Notes: generated from the sequence alone by a model not told the origin. 64,000 nucleotides of DNA from an uncultured Phycisphaerales bacterium (GCA_903929885.1 CAIYWI010000002.1:1-64000); one strand, 5' to 3'; shown: positions 1 to 10,358, counted from the stretch's first letter. Program-made: numbers and translations.

Positions 1-897
1 GGTGACGCCCTCGAAGCCCTCGGAGAAGAGGGTGCTGGGGGTGCCCGCGGCGTCGCCGGTCATCATCAGGTTGTCGATGGCCCACCACCAGTCGTTGCCG
101 GCGTTGGTGAGGGAGAACTCAAGCTTGACGGAGGTCGCGCCCGCGGGGATCTGAAGGGCGGAGGCGTCGAGGAGCACGGTCTCATCGGTGTTGTCGGGGT
201 GGAAGAGGGGGCCTTCGGTGTTGGAGTCCCAGTGCATGACCGTCACGGGCGCTTGCTCGACGCCGCCGACGGTGTAGATCGCGCGGACCTTGGCGGTCTG
301 GTTGTTGGTGCCGTCGCCGTCGTCGAAGGCCTCGGGGCGCCACGAGGAGTCGAAGGTGAAGACCAGGCTGGCGGCATCGACGCTGGAGAGGTCGATGGCG
401 GGGGTGGCCATGAAGGCGTTGAAGAAGCCGCAGTTGCCGACGGGGCCGCCCTTGTCGTCCCATTCGTCGGGATCGGCGATGGCGACGTTGCCGACGCCCT
501 TGGTGAACTGGCTGCGGTTCTGGTCGCCCGCGACGCGGACCCAGAAGGCCTTGTTGGCGAAACTCCAGCCCTCCCACTCGCGGACGCCGGCGGTGGGGCC
601 GCAGGTGGAGCAGGTGGAACCGGGGGAGACGCACGTGTTGGTGCGGCACTCGAAGGTCGACACGCCGCAACCCGTCCACGACCAGCCCGCGGGCGGGTTG
701 TGGGTGAAGGCGGGCGCGTTTCCCGAGCAGGCGGAGGTGACGCGGGGATCGCCCGAGAGCTGGTTGCGCACGGCGCTGTCGAAGTTCTCGCTGTAGAAGA
801 CGGTCTGTGCCAGCGAACTGGCGGCGGGGATGGCGAGGCCAGCGACGGCGCTGAGCAGCGACGCGCTACGGAGGAATCGTCCGGCGTTGAGGATCAT
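1..897 (-). CDS. Secreted protein with N-terminal signal peptide, partial (3' end beyond window start); likely surface/choice-of-anchor-type protein
   Basis: Reverse strand from ATG at 897 reads MILNAGRFLRSASLLSAVAGLAIPAASSLAQTVFYSENFDSAVRNQLSGDPRVTSACSGN... and stays open to position 1. Absent from the ORF track because no stop lies inside the window. Confidence 0.75.
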   Translation of the reverse strand, partial: MILNAGRFLRSASLLSAVAGLAIPAASSLAQTVFYSENFDSAVRNQLSGDPRVTSACSGNAPAFTHNPPAGWSWTGCGVSTFECRTNTCVSPGSTCSTCGPTAGVREWEGWSFANKAFWVRVAGDQNRSQFTKGVGNVAIADPDEWDDKGGPVGNCGFFNAFMATPAIDLSSVDAASLVFTFDSSWRPEAFDDGDGTNNQTAKVRAIYTVGGVEQAPVTVMHWDSNTEGPLFHPDNTDETVLLDASALQIPAGATSVKLEFSLTNAGNDWWWAIDNLMMTGDAAGTPSTLFSEGFEGVT

Positions 898-1166
898 CAC
901 TCTTTCTCCACTGTGCTTGATGACGCGAGCGCGGAGGCATCGACGTTCGATGCGCGGAGCGCAGGCTGAAAGAGTTTACTTGACCGCGAACGGATCGCGG
1001 TCGTGGCCGCGTCAAACTCGTTTCAATGCTTGGTTAGGCATTCGCGAAGGCGATTCGCGCATCCTTTGCGCAAGCTTGATTCGACGCTGAACCGGCGTGG
1101 GGGGCCGTTCACTATTCTGAATCGTCGCAAAGGACCGCGACGTTCCAAACCTCGCATGGAGCCGAC

Positions 1167-2084
1167 ATGATCGTGCACCGACCTCACCACGCCCGCCGCG
1201 CCTTCACGCTGATCGAACTGCTGGTCGTCATCGCGGTGATCGCGCTGCTCATCGGCATCCTCCTGCCCGCCCTGGGCAAGGCCCGCGAGTCCGGACGCCA
1301 GGTGATCTGCCTCAACAACGGCCGGCAGATCTTCTCCGGCATCTCGCAGTACATCGCCGACTTCAAGGAGTATCACCACGCGAAGCGGCTGAACTACGGC
1401 ATCCGTTTCGCGAGGATCAATCCGTCCGGCCCGTACGAGTCCGTCAATCTCCGGATGATCCGTCCGTATGTTCCGAACTTCACGTCCGACGGCAACGACA
1501 CCGACTACGCGTACTGGGGGTCGATTTACGACAGTTACTTCGGCATCTCGATCGATCAGGCGTGGTACACCGCACGGATGCCCTGGGTGTCGATGACCAA
1601 CCCTCCGTTCCCGGGCTGGAAGATGTGGCGATGCCCTTCGGCGAAGCTGATGGATCCGTATCCCGACGGAACGCAGTTCGACCCCGATCACATGTACCAA
1701 AGCTACGGGTTCAACGGCGTCGAGCGGAACCTGCCGGGTACCAACCGTCCCGCCCCCCTCTGGTGGAAGCGGGTCTACGCCCCCGAGTATGGTCGAATGG
1801 TGTCGAAGCCCAGTCGCCTGAGCGAGATCATCCAGCCCTCCGCGCTGGTGATGTTCCAGGACGCCTTCGAGCACATGCTTGACGCCAACGGGGACACGCT
1901 CAACGACCTTTCGCAGTACAACCCCGACATCGACCAGGGCGATCAGCGGTTCCGAGATTGGCAGAAGGAGTACTTCCGCCACAATCTCGGCTGCAACACG
2001 ACTTGGGGGGACGGGCACGTTCGCGCAGTGGGCAAGATCGAGTACAACGAGGCCCTCCCCATGTACACGGGCTTCATCAACTGA
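1167..2084 (+). CDS. Type II secretion pseudopilin-like protein (prepilin-type N-terminal cleavage/methylation domain)
   Basis: [36 protein letters not shown] prepilin signal/TM helix; C-terminal [11 protein letters not shown]. Confidence 0.9.
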   Translation: MIVHRPHHARRAFTLIELLVVIAVIALLIGILLPALGKARESGRQVICLNNGRQIFSGISQYIADFKEYHHAKRLNYGIRFARINPSGPYESVNLRMIRPYVPNFTSDGNDTDYAYWGSIYDSYFGISIDQAWYTARMPWVSMTNPPFPGWKMWRCPSAKLMDPYPDGTQFDPDHMYQSYGFNGVERNLPGTNRPAPLWWKRVYAPEYGRMVSKPSRLSEIIQPSALVMFQDAFEHMLDANGDTLNDLSQYNPDIDQGDQRFRDWQKEYFRHNLGCNTTWGDGHVRAVGKIEYNEALPMYTGFIN

Positions 2085-2132
2085 GCCCCGTTGGCGGCGT
2101 GTGGCAGGACCCGTGACCACCGAGGATCATCC

Positions 2133-3428
2133 GTGAACACCAAGGGCAGTGTCGCTCCGTCCAGGTCGGCCTCGAGCGAGGCATTTTGGGCGACGTGGGC
2201 CGTCGTGGCGGCTTTCGGCACCTACTTCTGCATGTACGGCTTTCGCAAGCCGTTCACCGCCGCGAGCTTCGAGGGCGAACCGGTCTTCGGCGCCGACCTC
2301 AAGGCCGTGCTGGTGGCCTCGCAGGTGATCGGGTACACGATCTCGAAGTTCGCCGGCATCAAGTACGTGTCGGAACTTCCTGCCGCGAGGCGTGCCTGGG
2401 CGATCGTCGCCTTGATCGCCGTGGCCGAACTTTCGCTGGTCCTGTTCGGGCTGCTCCCGCGGTCGTGGAGCATGATCGCCTTGTTCCTCAACGGCCTGCC
2501 GCTGGGCATGGTGTTCGGTCTGGTGCTCGGCTTCCTCGAGGGCCGACGACTCACCGAGGCGCTCTCGGCCGGGCTGTGCGCGAGCTTCATTCTTGCGGGG
2601 GGCGTGTCGAAGTCGGTGGGGCTTTGGCTCGTGAACAACGGAGTGCCCGATCAGTGGATGCCCGCCGCGGCCGGCGGCATCTTCGCCGTTCCGCTCGGCA
2701 TCGGCGCGTGGATGCTCAGCCGCATCCCGCCGCCCAGCCACGCCGACCTGGCGGAGCGGAGCGAACGGACCGTGATGAACGGGGAGGACCGCCGCATCCT
2801 GCTCAGGCGGCTGGCGCCCGGGTTGGTGCCGCTGGTGCTCATGTTCGTGCTGCTCACCGTGATGCGTGGTCTTCGCGACGACTTCGCCCCGGAGATGTGG
2901 CGCGGGCTGGGCGTCGAGGCCGCTCCTCGGGACTTCTCCGTCTCCGAGTTCTGGGTGGGTCTGGGGTGCTTTGCCATGGGCGGGGCCTTCGCGGTGATCC
3001 GCGACAATCGCCAGGCCTTCTTCGGCTCGCTCGGCGCGTGCGCCTTCGGGTTCGTGCTGCTCGCGGTCGCTCTCCTGGCCCGCGAATCGATGGACATCGG
3101 CCCCATGGCCTTCATGGTGCTCATCGGCCTGGGCATGTACATTCCGTATGTGGTCGTGCACACCACCGTGCTTGAGCGGCTCCTGGCCGTCACCCGCGAA
3201 CGCGGCAACCTCGCCTTCCTGATGTACATCGCCGACTCCTGCGGCTATCTCGGCTATTCGGCCGTGGTCTTCAGCAAGGGCGCGATCGCAAGGCGGGCCG
3301 ACTTCCTCGCCTTCTTCACGGTTTTCGCGTGGATCTCGGTCGTCGTCTCCATCGTCTCGCTGGTCGGCGCGTGGATCTACTTCGCTCGCCGCTCCCGCGT
3401 CTCGTGCACAACCCCCGCCGTCTCCTGA
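2133..3428 (+). CDS. DUF5690-like multi-pass membrane protein (MFS-like transporter)
   Basis: FGTYFCMYGFRKPFTAASFEG...LKAVLVASQVIGYTISKFAGIKYVSE and many TM helices; GTG start at 2133 preferred to the ORF-track start. Confidence 0.7.
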   Translation: MNTKGSVAPSRSASSEAFWATWAVVAAFGTYFCMYGFRKPFTAASFEGEPVFGADLKAVLVASQVIGYTISKFAGIKYVSELPAARRAWAIVALIAVAELSLVLFGLLPRSWSMIALFLNGLPLGMVFGLVLGFLEGRRLTEALSAGLCASFILAGGVSKSVGLWLVNNGVPDQWMPAAAGGIFAVPLGIGAWMLSRIPPPSHADLAERSERTVMNGEDRRILLRRLAPGLVPLVLMFVLLTVMRGLRDDFAPEMWRGLGVEAAPRDFSVSEFWVGLGCFAMGGAFAVIRDNRQAFFGSLGACAFGFVLLAVALLARESMDIGPMAFMVLIGLGMYIPYVVVHTTVLERLLAVTRERGNLAFLMYIADSCGYLGYSAVVFSKGAIARRADFLAFFTVFAWISVVVSIVSLVGAWIYFARRSRVSCTTPAVS

Positions 3429-3435
3429 GCACACC

Positions 3436-4143
3436 ATGCCTATCGATCTCTTCGTCTTCGACATGGCCGGCACGACCGTCGACGACGCGGGCGACCATGT
3501 CGCCTCCGCGCTCGTCGCCGTGCTCGAGGGCGCTGGCGTTCGCGTCACGGCCCGCGACGTCGACCCCGTGATGGGCATCCCCAAGCCGTTGGCGATCCGC
3601 GAACTCCTCAGGCAGGCCCGGGCCCAATCGCCGGACGCGGCCGAGGTGGCGAGCGTGCACGCCGAGTTCCAGGCCGCCATGGTCGACTTCTATCGGATCG
3701 ACCCATCGGTTCGCGAGATTCCCGGCGCCACGGCGCTCTTTCGTCGTCTTCGCGACGCGGGCATCCGCGTCGCGCTCGACACCGGCTTTGATCGGGCGAT
3801 CGTCGACGCCATCATCGAACGTCTCGGCTGGCGCGATGTCGTCGACGACTCGATCGCCAGCGATGAAGTCGAGCACGGACGGCCCGCCCCCGACATGATC
3901 CGCGCCCTCATGAAGCGGTCGGGCGTGACCGATCCTGCTTGTGTCGCCAAGCTCGGCGACAGCGTCAGCGACATCGATGAGGGACTCAACGCCGGATGCG
4001 GGTTCGTCGGGGCCATTGTCAACGTTCGCACCGAGGCCTTCCTCGCCTCCTCCCCGGCAGTGATGCGGGTGCAGTCGCTCGCAGCGCTGCCCGAGGCGTT
4101 GGCCCGCGCAGGGTTCGCGCTCCCCGCTATCGGAATCGCGTGA
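3436..4143 (+). CDS. Phosphonatase-like HAD hydrolase (PhnX-like)
   Basis: MPIDLFVFDMAGTTVDD (HAD motif I), VMGIPKPLAIRELL cap segment, LDTGFDR, SDEVEHGRPAPDMI, KLGDSVSDIDEG. Confidence 0.8.
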   Translation: MPIDLFVFDMAGTTVDDAGDHVASALVAVLEGAGVRVTARDVDPVMGIPKPLAIRELLRQARAQSPDAAEVASVHAEFQAAMVDFYRIDPSVREIPGATALFRRLRDAGIRVALDTGFDRAIVDAIIERLGWRDVVDDSIASDEVEHGRPAPDMIRALMKRSGVTDPACVAKLGDSVSDIDEGLNAGCGFVGAIVNVRTEAFLASSPAVMRVQSLAALPEALARAGFALPAIGIA

Positions 4144-5309
4144 TGCGTCCCGAGATCGCGGCCGCCGTCGAATGTGCTCGCCAGCATGCTGCCGCCAGAC
4201 GGCCACTCGTCGAATCGCTGCACGCGCTCCCGCAACTGCTCCCTCCCTGCGATCGGTCCGTCCTGCTCGTGATCGATCCCGGTGTCGCCGTCGCGGGCGA
4301 TGGCGCCGCGAGCCTGCACGCCGCACTAGCCGACCGCAGGGTGAATATCTTCTCCGCCTTCACCGTGACACCCACATCGACGCAGGCCGTCGCAGGGGCC
4401 CTCGCGGCCATTGCCTCCGATGCAGGCGTGGTCGTGGCGATGGGTGGTGGTTCTGCGATCGACGTGGCCAAGGCTGCCGCGCTCGGCGCCGCTCACCCCG
4501 TCGATCCTGCCGCGGTGATCGAGGGTCACGCTGCTCCGAGGCGAGACGCGATTCCCATGGTGGCCATCCCGACGACGGCGGGCACGGGCAGCGAGGCCAC
4601 GCACTTCGCGGTGGTCTATGTCGGTGGCGTGAAGCGGTCGCTCGCGCACGCTTCCATCCGGCCCGCGGGCGTCGTGATGGACGCCGAGTTGTCGGCCACG
4701 TGCCCGCCGCGGGTCGCTGCGGCGGCGGGACTCGACGCCCTCTGTCAAGCCATGGAGTCGCTCTGGGCGGTGGGAGCGGATGATTGCTCTCGGGCCGATG
4801 CACGGTTGGCTGGCCGCATCGCGGCGGCCACGATCGTCGATGCCGTTCGGGGCGACGCGGACTGTCGCCGAGCGATGATGTGGGCGTCCCATCTGGCCGG
4901 ACATGCGATCGATCTCAGCCGCACGACTGCGCCGCACGCCGCGTCGTACGCGTTGTCGGCGCTTCACCGCGTGCCCCATGGCATCGCGGTCGCGTTGACG
5001 ATCGGCCACTTCGCGCGGCGGTTGGCGACGATGGACGAGCGGGCGTGCGTGCACCCGGGCGGCATCGAGGCGGTGCGTGCCTTCGTGTTCGAAGCCGCAT
5101 CGTGGCTGGGCAGCGACGCGGAAGGCGTGGTCGACGCCATGGGGTCGCTGTTGAGGACCCTGGGCGTGCCGGATTCGCTGCGAGCGGCCGGCATTCCGCG
5201 AGCGTCCCTTGACGGACTTGCCGCGGCGGCGGATCCGGTCCGGCTCTCGAATCACCCTCAGCGGCTTGACGAGGCGACCATCGCGGCGGTCCTTCGGGCG
5301 GCGTGGTGA
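4143..5309 (+). CDS. Iron-containing alcohol dehydrogenase, possible phosphonoacetaldehyde reductase
   Basis: MGGGSAIDVAKAAALGA, IPTTAGTGSEATHFAVVY, GLDALCQAMESLWAVGADD, HRVPHGIAVAL; ATG overlaps upstream stop (TGATG). Confidence 0.75.
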   Translation: MRPEIAAAVECARQHAAARRPLVESLHALPQLLPPCDRSVLLVIDPGVAVAGDGAASLHAALADRRVNIFSAFTVTPTSTQAVAGALAAIASDAGVVVAMGGGSAIDVAKAAALGAAHPVDPAAVIEGHAAPRRDAIPMVAIPTTAGTGSEATHFAVVYVGGVKRSLAHASIRPAGVVMDAELSATCPPRVAAAAGLDALCQAMESLWAVGADDCSRADARLAGRIAAATIVDAVRGDADCRRAMMWASHLAGHAIDLSRTTAPHAASYALSALHRVPHGIAVALTIGHFARRLATMDERACVHPGGIEAVRAFVFEAASWLGSDAEGVVDAMGSLLRTLGVPDSLRAAGIPRASLDGLAAAADPVRLSNHPQRLDEATIAAVLRAAW

Positions 5310-5332
5310 GGTCGGCGAACTAGGACGCGCAA

Positions 5333-6007
5333 TCAACGCGACAACACATCCATCAGCAGGCTCAGCGAGAGGCCGTCGGCGTGAGGGAGGAAGTGGTCGG
5401 CATGCAGGAGTCGCTCGCGGGGAAGCGTGTGGCCCACGGCGATGGCGCGAACGCCCGCCGCCTTCGCGCTGGCCACGCCCTTGTCGGTGTCCTCGACCGT
5501 GATGCACCGGTCGGGCCGTGCGCCCAGGCGGGACACGGCGGTCGCGTAGGGCTCGGGATCGGGCTTGCAGCGGGCCACGTCGTCGGCCGAGATGACGAAC
5601 GACAACGCGTTTCCGAAGCCAAGTCGCTCCACCACGGCGAGGATCTCGTGGCGGCGAGCTCCGGAGCAGATCGCCAGGGGGATTCCCGCCTGCTTGACCT
5701 CCTCGATCAGTCGCAGCGTGCCCTTGTACTCGGGCACTTCGCCCCGCGCCATCGCCTCCTGCGCGAAGATCCACTTGTCGCGGGAGACGGCGGCGAACTC
5801 CTCGTCGCTGGGCGTGCGCCCGTGCATGGCGCATACCGCGCGGTACGTGTCTCGGTCGGCGAAGCCGACGAGGGAGGAAGCATTCATCTCGGGCGTGAGG
5901 GCCATGCCGAGTTTCGCGAAGCCTTGGCGGAGCCCCGCTTCGTGCATGGGTTCGCTGTCAACGATCACGCCATCGAAGTCAAGCAGCACCGCGTCCGGTT
6001 TGGTCAT
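5333..6007 (-). CDS. HAD-superfamily hydrolase, beta-phosphoglucomutase-like
   Basis: PDAVLLDFDGVIVDSEPMHEAGLRQGF, ICSGARRHEI, CKPDPEPYATAVSRLG, VEDTDKGVASAKAAG. Confidence 0.85.
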   Translation of the reverse strand: MTKPDAVLLDFDGVIVDSEPMHEAGLRQGFAKLGMALTPEMNASSLVGFADRDTYRAVCAMHGRTPSDEEFAAVSRDKWIFAQEAMARGEVPEYKGTLRLIEEVKQAGIPLAICSGARRHEILAVVERLGFGNALSFVISADDVARCKPDPEPYATAVSRLGARPDRCITVEDTDKGVASAKAAGVRAIAVGHTLPRERLLHADHFLPHADGLSLSLLMDVLSR

Positions 6008-6102
6008 CGGTCAACTCCTCGCAGCACAGTACCACGGTCGGGCACCGCCGATCCGAGAGGGCGCATGAAGATTCCGCGAAGCGGCGATCGACCGAACCCG
6101 GA

Positions 6103-6849
6103 TCAGTCGCGGCGGTCGTCGCCGGTGCAGTCCCACTCGACGTACGTGCCGTCGTGGCGGAGGGTCTCCTCGACCACGGCCTCCACCTCGTCGAGGGCGG
6201 CGTCGGGATCGACCGCCTCGTCCCGTGTCGCGTGCACATGGAAGCCAACCTCGTCGATCGCTTCCCCCTTGGTGACCTTGTACCCGCGGGGTTCGGCCCA
6301 AGCCTTGAAAGCGTCGTATCCAGCCGTGTCGGGGAGGAGGATCGTGTGGCGGACCGGGCGCGGCGACGCGAGGTTGGCGCCCTCGTCCTCGAGCGTCCAG
6401 ATCAGCATCAGGGCGTCCGACGTCGCGACCTCGTACGGGTCGGGCAGCACGCCATCGAACACGGTGTCCCATTCCTCGTCCTCGTAGCACTCGACGCGTT
6501 CGGCCTTCGACCCCGTCTTCTTGAGCGCCTCGGCGATGGCGGGTCCTGGAGCCTTGCCCTTGGGGATCCGGAAGTGGAAGGCGTGCATCGAGTCGCACGT
6601 GTCGACGGCGATGAACCGTGCGTCGAGTTGCCTCGACAGCGACTTCACCAGCGATTCGGCCACCGCCGTCATGGCATCGTGCTGTTCATCGGTCTCGGGG
6701 ATCCCCGACTCCGAATCGCCCTTGAGCGGCACGTGCACGACCAGTGCGACAGGCAGGTCCTCATCGGGTTCGAGCAACTCCCAGCCCGGTTCGAGCGAGG
6801 TGATTCGCGGGAGGTCGTCGGTCGAACGCGTGAAGGTCTCGAGATCCAT
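6103..6849 (-). CDS. DUF695/RraB-like (ribonuclease E inhibitor RraB family) domain protein
   Basis: Two-part acidic protein; C-terminal GYDAFKAWAEPRGYKV...DEVGFHVHATRDEAVDPDALDEVEA resembles RraB. Confidence 0.55.
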   Translation of the reverse strand: MDLETFTRSTDDLPRITSLEPGWELLEPDEDLPVALVVHVPLKGDSESGIPETDEQHDAMTAVAESLVKSLSRQLDARFIAVDTCDSMHAFHFRIPKGKAPGPAIAEALKKTGSKAERVECYEDEEWDTVFDGVLPDPYEVATSDALMLIWTLEDEGANLASPRPVRHTILLPDTAGYDAFKAWAEPRGYKVTKGEAIDEVGFHVHATRDEAVDPDAALDEVEAVVEETLRHDGTYVEWDCTGDDRRD

Positions 6850-6937
6850 GCCGGACTCTACGTCACTGGGCGAGAGCGAGGGCCTTTCCTAGAATCCCTC
6901 GCGGAATCTTTCCTACGCCCCCTGATCGGAGCCATCC

Positions 6938-8113
6938 ATGTCCAATCCCGTTATTCTCGCCGCCAAGCGCACCCCCATCGGCAAATTCTTCGGTGGGCTC
7001 TCCAAGGTCCCCTCGCCCGTGCTTGGGTCGTACGCCATCAAGGCCGCCCTTGAGGGCGTGCCCGGAGCGGCGGCGATGGTCGACGAATGCATCATGGGTT
7101 GCGTGCTCCAGGCGGGCCTGGGCCAGAACCCCGCCCGTCAGGCGGGCCTCAAGGCCGGCTTGCCCGACACGCTCAGCGCAGTCACCGTCAACAAGGTCTG
7201 CGGCTCGGGCCTTGAGGCCGTCATGCAGGCCTGTCGCTCCATCAAGGCCGGCGACAACCGCCTCGTCGTCGCCGGCGGCTTCGAGAACATGACCGCCGCC
7301 CCGCACTTCGCCCGCGTTCGCGAGGGCGTGAAGTACGGACCGACCACGATGGAAGACGTGATGGCCTATGACGGCCTGCGGTGCGCCTTCGAGTGCTGGG
7401 CCATGACCAACGGCGCGGATCACATCGCGAAGAAGTTCGGCATCACCCGAGCCGAGCAGGACCGCTTCAGCGTCCAGAGCCACCAGCGGGCCGCCCACGC
7501 GGCCAAGGAAGGGTGGTTCGCCGCCGAGACCGTCGCCCTCACCGGCGAGCAGTGCATGGATAAGCGGAGCCCCGGCGTGGCCGCCGACGAGGGCGTTCGT
7601 GCCGACACGTCGATGGACTCGGTGGGCAAGCTCAAGGCGATTCCCGGTCACGAGACCATCACCGCCGCCAACGCCAGCCAGATCAGCGACGGGGCTGCGG
7701 CCCTGGTCGTGGCATCGGCCGACGCTGCCTCGAAGCTCGGCGCAGCCCCGGTGGCGAAGGTGCTCGCGTACCACACCAGCGGCGTGGCGCCCAAGGAGAT
7801 CTTCGCCGCCCCCATCACGGGCGTGCAGGGCGCCCTCGCCAAGGCCGGGCTTGGCGTCAAGGACATCGATCTCTTCGAGATCAACGAGGCTTTCGCCGCA
7901 CAGGTCCTCTGCAACGTCAAGGAACTCGGGATCGACGAGTCTCGCCTCAACATCTGCGGCGGCGGCATCGCCCTGGGGCACCCCATCGGCGGCAGCGGCG
8001 CCCGCGTGCTCACCACGCTCATTCACCAGCTGCGTCGCACGGGCGGGAAGCGGGGCGTCGCAGCCCTGTGCCTGGGCGGCGGCAACAGCGTGGCCATGGT
8101 CGTCGAGGTGTGA
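6938..8113 (+). CDS. Acetyl-CoA acetyltransferase (thiolase)
   Basis: PVILAAKRTPIGKFFGGLS, TVNKVCGSGLEAVMQACRSI, NEAFAAQVL, NICGGGIALGHPIGGSGARVLTTLIHQL, CLGGGNSVAMVVE. Confidence 0.95.
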   Translation: MSNPVILAAKRTPIGKFFGGLSKVPSPVLGSYAIKAALEGVPGAAAMVDECIMGCVLQAGLGQNPARQAGLKAGLPDTLSAVTVNKVCGSGLEAVMQACRSIKAGDNRLVVAGGFENMTAAPHFARVREGVKYGPTTMEDVMAYDGLRCAFECWAMTNGADHIAKKFGITRAEQDRFSVQSHQRAAHAAKEGWFAAETVALTGEQCMDKRSPGVAADEGVRADTSMDSVGKLKAIPGHETITAANASQISDGAAALVVASADAASKLGAAPVAKVLAYHTSGVAPKEIFAAPITGVQGALAKAGLGVKDIDLFEINEAFAAQVLCNVKELGIDESRLNICGGGIALGHPIGGSGARVLTTLIHQLRRTGGKRGVAALCLGGGNSVAMVVEV

Positions 8114-8133
8114 TCGGGTCCGGGGGTGGGCCG

Positions 8134-8994
8134 TCAGCCCTTGATCTCGGTGCGAACGTCCCAGAGTTCCGGGAAGAGCCGGTCGTCCACGCGGTCGCGG
8201 AGATAGGCCACGCCCGCGGTGCCACCGGTGCCTCGCTTGAAGCCGATGACGCGCTCGACGACCTTCATGTGGCGGTGCTTCCAGAGGGAGTATTGCTCGT
8301 CGACGTCGACGAGCTTCTCGCACATCTCGTAGAAGTCCCAGTGCTTGGCGGGGTTCTCGTAGATGGTCTTGAAGACCGCGACGACGTCGGCATGGGGCTG
8401 GTAGGGCTGGGTGAAGTCCCGCTCGACGGATGCGGCGGGAACGGACATGCCGCGGCGGGCGAGCAGGCGAAGGAACTCGTCGTAGAGGCTGGGAGCCCGG
8501 AGGATGGCGTCGAGGCGACCGAAGATGTCGGCGCGATGCTTGAAGAGGGGCATCATCCTCGGGTCCTTGCGTCCGAGCAGGAACTCGATCATGCGGTGCT
8601 GGTAGCTCTGCAGCCCGCTGGCCGGACCCAGGACGTGGCGGAACTGCACGTACTCGCTGGGGGTGAGCGTGGCGAGCACGCTCCACTGGCTCAGAAGTTG
8701 AGCTTGGATGTGCTTGACGCGGGCGAGGATCTTGAAGGTGGCTTCGAGCTGGTCGAGCCGAGTCAGGCGGACGGCTTCGGTCAACTCGTGAACGACGAGC
8801 TTCATCCAGAGTTCGCTGGTCTGGTGCTGGATGATGAAGAGCAACTCATCGTGGTGCTCGGGGGCGCTCAGCGGTCGTTGCGCCGTCAGGAGCTGATCGA
8901 GGGCGAGGTACGACGCGTAGTCGAGCTTGTCCTTGAGGTCGGTGACCATGCCGGCGGCGGGCGACGCGGTGGTGGAGGGGTCGGGGTGCGACAT
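8134..8994 (-). CDS. kynA: Tryptophan 2,3-dioxygenase
   Basis: [97 protein letters not shown] at 8994 preferred. Confidence 0.9.
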   Translation of the reverse strand: MSHPDPSTTASPAAGMVTDLKDKLDYASYLALDQLLTAQRPLSAPEHHDELLFIIQHQTSELWMKLVVHELTEAVRLTRLDQLEATFKILARVKHIQAQLLSQWSVLATLTPSEYVQFRHVLGPASGLQSYQHRMIEFLLGRKDPRMMPLFKHRADIFGRLDAILRAPSLYDEFLRLLARRGMSVPAASVERDFTQPYQPHADVVAVFKTIYENPAKHWDFYEMCEKLVDVDEQYSLWKHRHMKVVERVIGFKRGTGGTAGVAYLRDRVDDRLFPELWDVRTEIKG

Positions 8995-9011
8995 GGAGGA
9001 GGATCCTGGGG

Positions 9012-9935
9012 TCACGCGCCGGCCACGCGGGGCGCCGGCTGCTCGATGGGGAGGGTGATGACGAAGTCTGTCCCGCGACCGGGTTCGCTGATGGGTTCGA
9101 TGCGGCCGAGGTGCGACTCGATGATGCGGCGGGTGGTTGGCAGACCCAAGCCGGTGCCGCCGGCCTTGGTCGTGAAGTAGGGCGTGAAGAGTCGCGACTT
9201 CACCTCGGGCGTCATGCCGGGGCCCGTGTCGATGACATGGATGCGCACGCACCGTTCGACGGTTTGACCCATGAGTTTCTCGTCGAAACGTTCGGTGCGC
9301 AGGATCAACTCGCGGTGGGTGACGCCCTCGGCGGCCATGGCCTGGATGGCGTTGAGCATGAGGTTGAGAATGGCCTGCTTGAGCAGGCCGACATCCACCG
9401 GCGCCGTGAGCGGGCCCGGCGCCAGTTCGGCGCGGAGGCGGATGGACTGCGATTCGGCTTGGGGAAGGAGGAAGTCGGCGAGTTCCTCGACGATCGTGTT
9501 CACGTCGTGCGACTGCAGGTCGAGTCGCATCTCGCCGGCGTAGGCGAGGAAATCGGTCAAGATGCCCCTGAGGCGCTCCACTTCGCGACGGAGGGCGGCC
9601 AATCGCTTGACCAGACGTCCACGGGCCTCCGGTTCGGCCGGTCGATCGGTCGGCAACTCGTCGAGGGCCTCGGCCAGCAACTGAGCGTTGAGGCCGATGG
9701 TCGAGAGCGGATTCTTGATCTCGTGCGCGAGACCTCCCGTCATGGCGCCGATCTCGGCCAGTCGCTCGGCAGCCTTGGCCCGACGTTCAGCCAGCCTGGC
9801 GCGAACGATCGAGCGCCGGACCTGCCACCGTGCGGCGACAGCCACTGCCAAGCCGCCGGCAATGGCGCCGAGGGCAAACATGACGAGCGGGGAATCCAAC
9901 GGGGCAGTATACCCCGCGCCTCCGAGAGGCCCCAC
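9012..9935 (-). CDS. Two-component sensor histidine kinase (HisKA + HATPase_c)
   Basis: [76 protein letters not shown]. Confidence 0.9.
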   Translation of the reverse strand: MGPLGGAGYTAPLDSPLVMFALGAIAGGLAVAVAARWQVRRSIVRARLAERRAKAAERLAEIGAMTGGLAHEIKNPLSTIGLNAQLLAEALDELPTDRPAEPEARGRLVKRLAALRREVERLRGILTDFLAYAGEMRLDLQSHDVNTIVEELADFLLPQAESQSIRLRAELAPGPLTAPVDVGLLKQAILNLMLNAIQAMAAEGVTHRELILRTERFDEKLMGQTVERCVRIHVIDTGPGMTPEVKSRLFTPYFTTKAGGTGLGLPTTRRIIESHLGRIEPISEPGRGTDFVITLPIEQPAPRVAGA

Positions 9936-9947
9936 ATATGGCTGCGG

Positions 9948-10235
9948 TCAGGCGCGAGGGGTGCGGGAGTAGGTCTTGCGAACACTCTCCGTGACCTCGA
10001 CCACTTCGAGACGCTCGACCTTGGTGGCCTTCCAGCCCTTGTCACCCTTCACGGCGTCGTACGTGACCGTGCTGCCATCCTTGAGGGCCTTGAAGCCATC
10101 GCCGCTGATGACGCTGAAGTGCGTGAAGATGTCTTGGCCGTCGGGTCCGATGATGAACCCGTACCCCTTGCGGGGGTCGAACCAGCGCACCGTCCCCTCG
10201 ATACCTTCGAGCACACCGTGCCCTTGGTCGCTCAT
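9948..10235 (-). CDS. Cold-shock domain protein
   Basis: GTVRWFDPRKGYGFIIGPDGQDIFTHFSVISGDGFKALKDGSTVTYD; ATG at 10235. Confidence 0.9.
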   Translation of the reverse strand: MSDQGHGVLEGIEGTVRWFDPRKGYGFIIGPDGQDIFTHFSVISGDGFKALKDGSTVTYDAVKGDKGWKATKVERLEVVEVTESVRKTYSRTPRA

Positions 10236-10358
10236 GCGGACCTCCTGGTCCCTCTCTTCCAAACCCGCCACGCTCGTACCGCCCGGATGGCCCTGGTTCG
10301 CGGTCGGACGGATGCTGCAAGCCGCCGAAACACACGAACGCGAACGAAGCCCACCCTT

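Noticed and set aside
4326-5834. 502-aa minus ORF and neighbouring antisense ORFs over the Fe-ADH
   Set aside because: Arg/His-rich shadow ORF overlapping well-supported genes on both strands.
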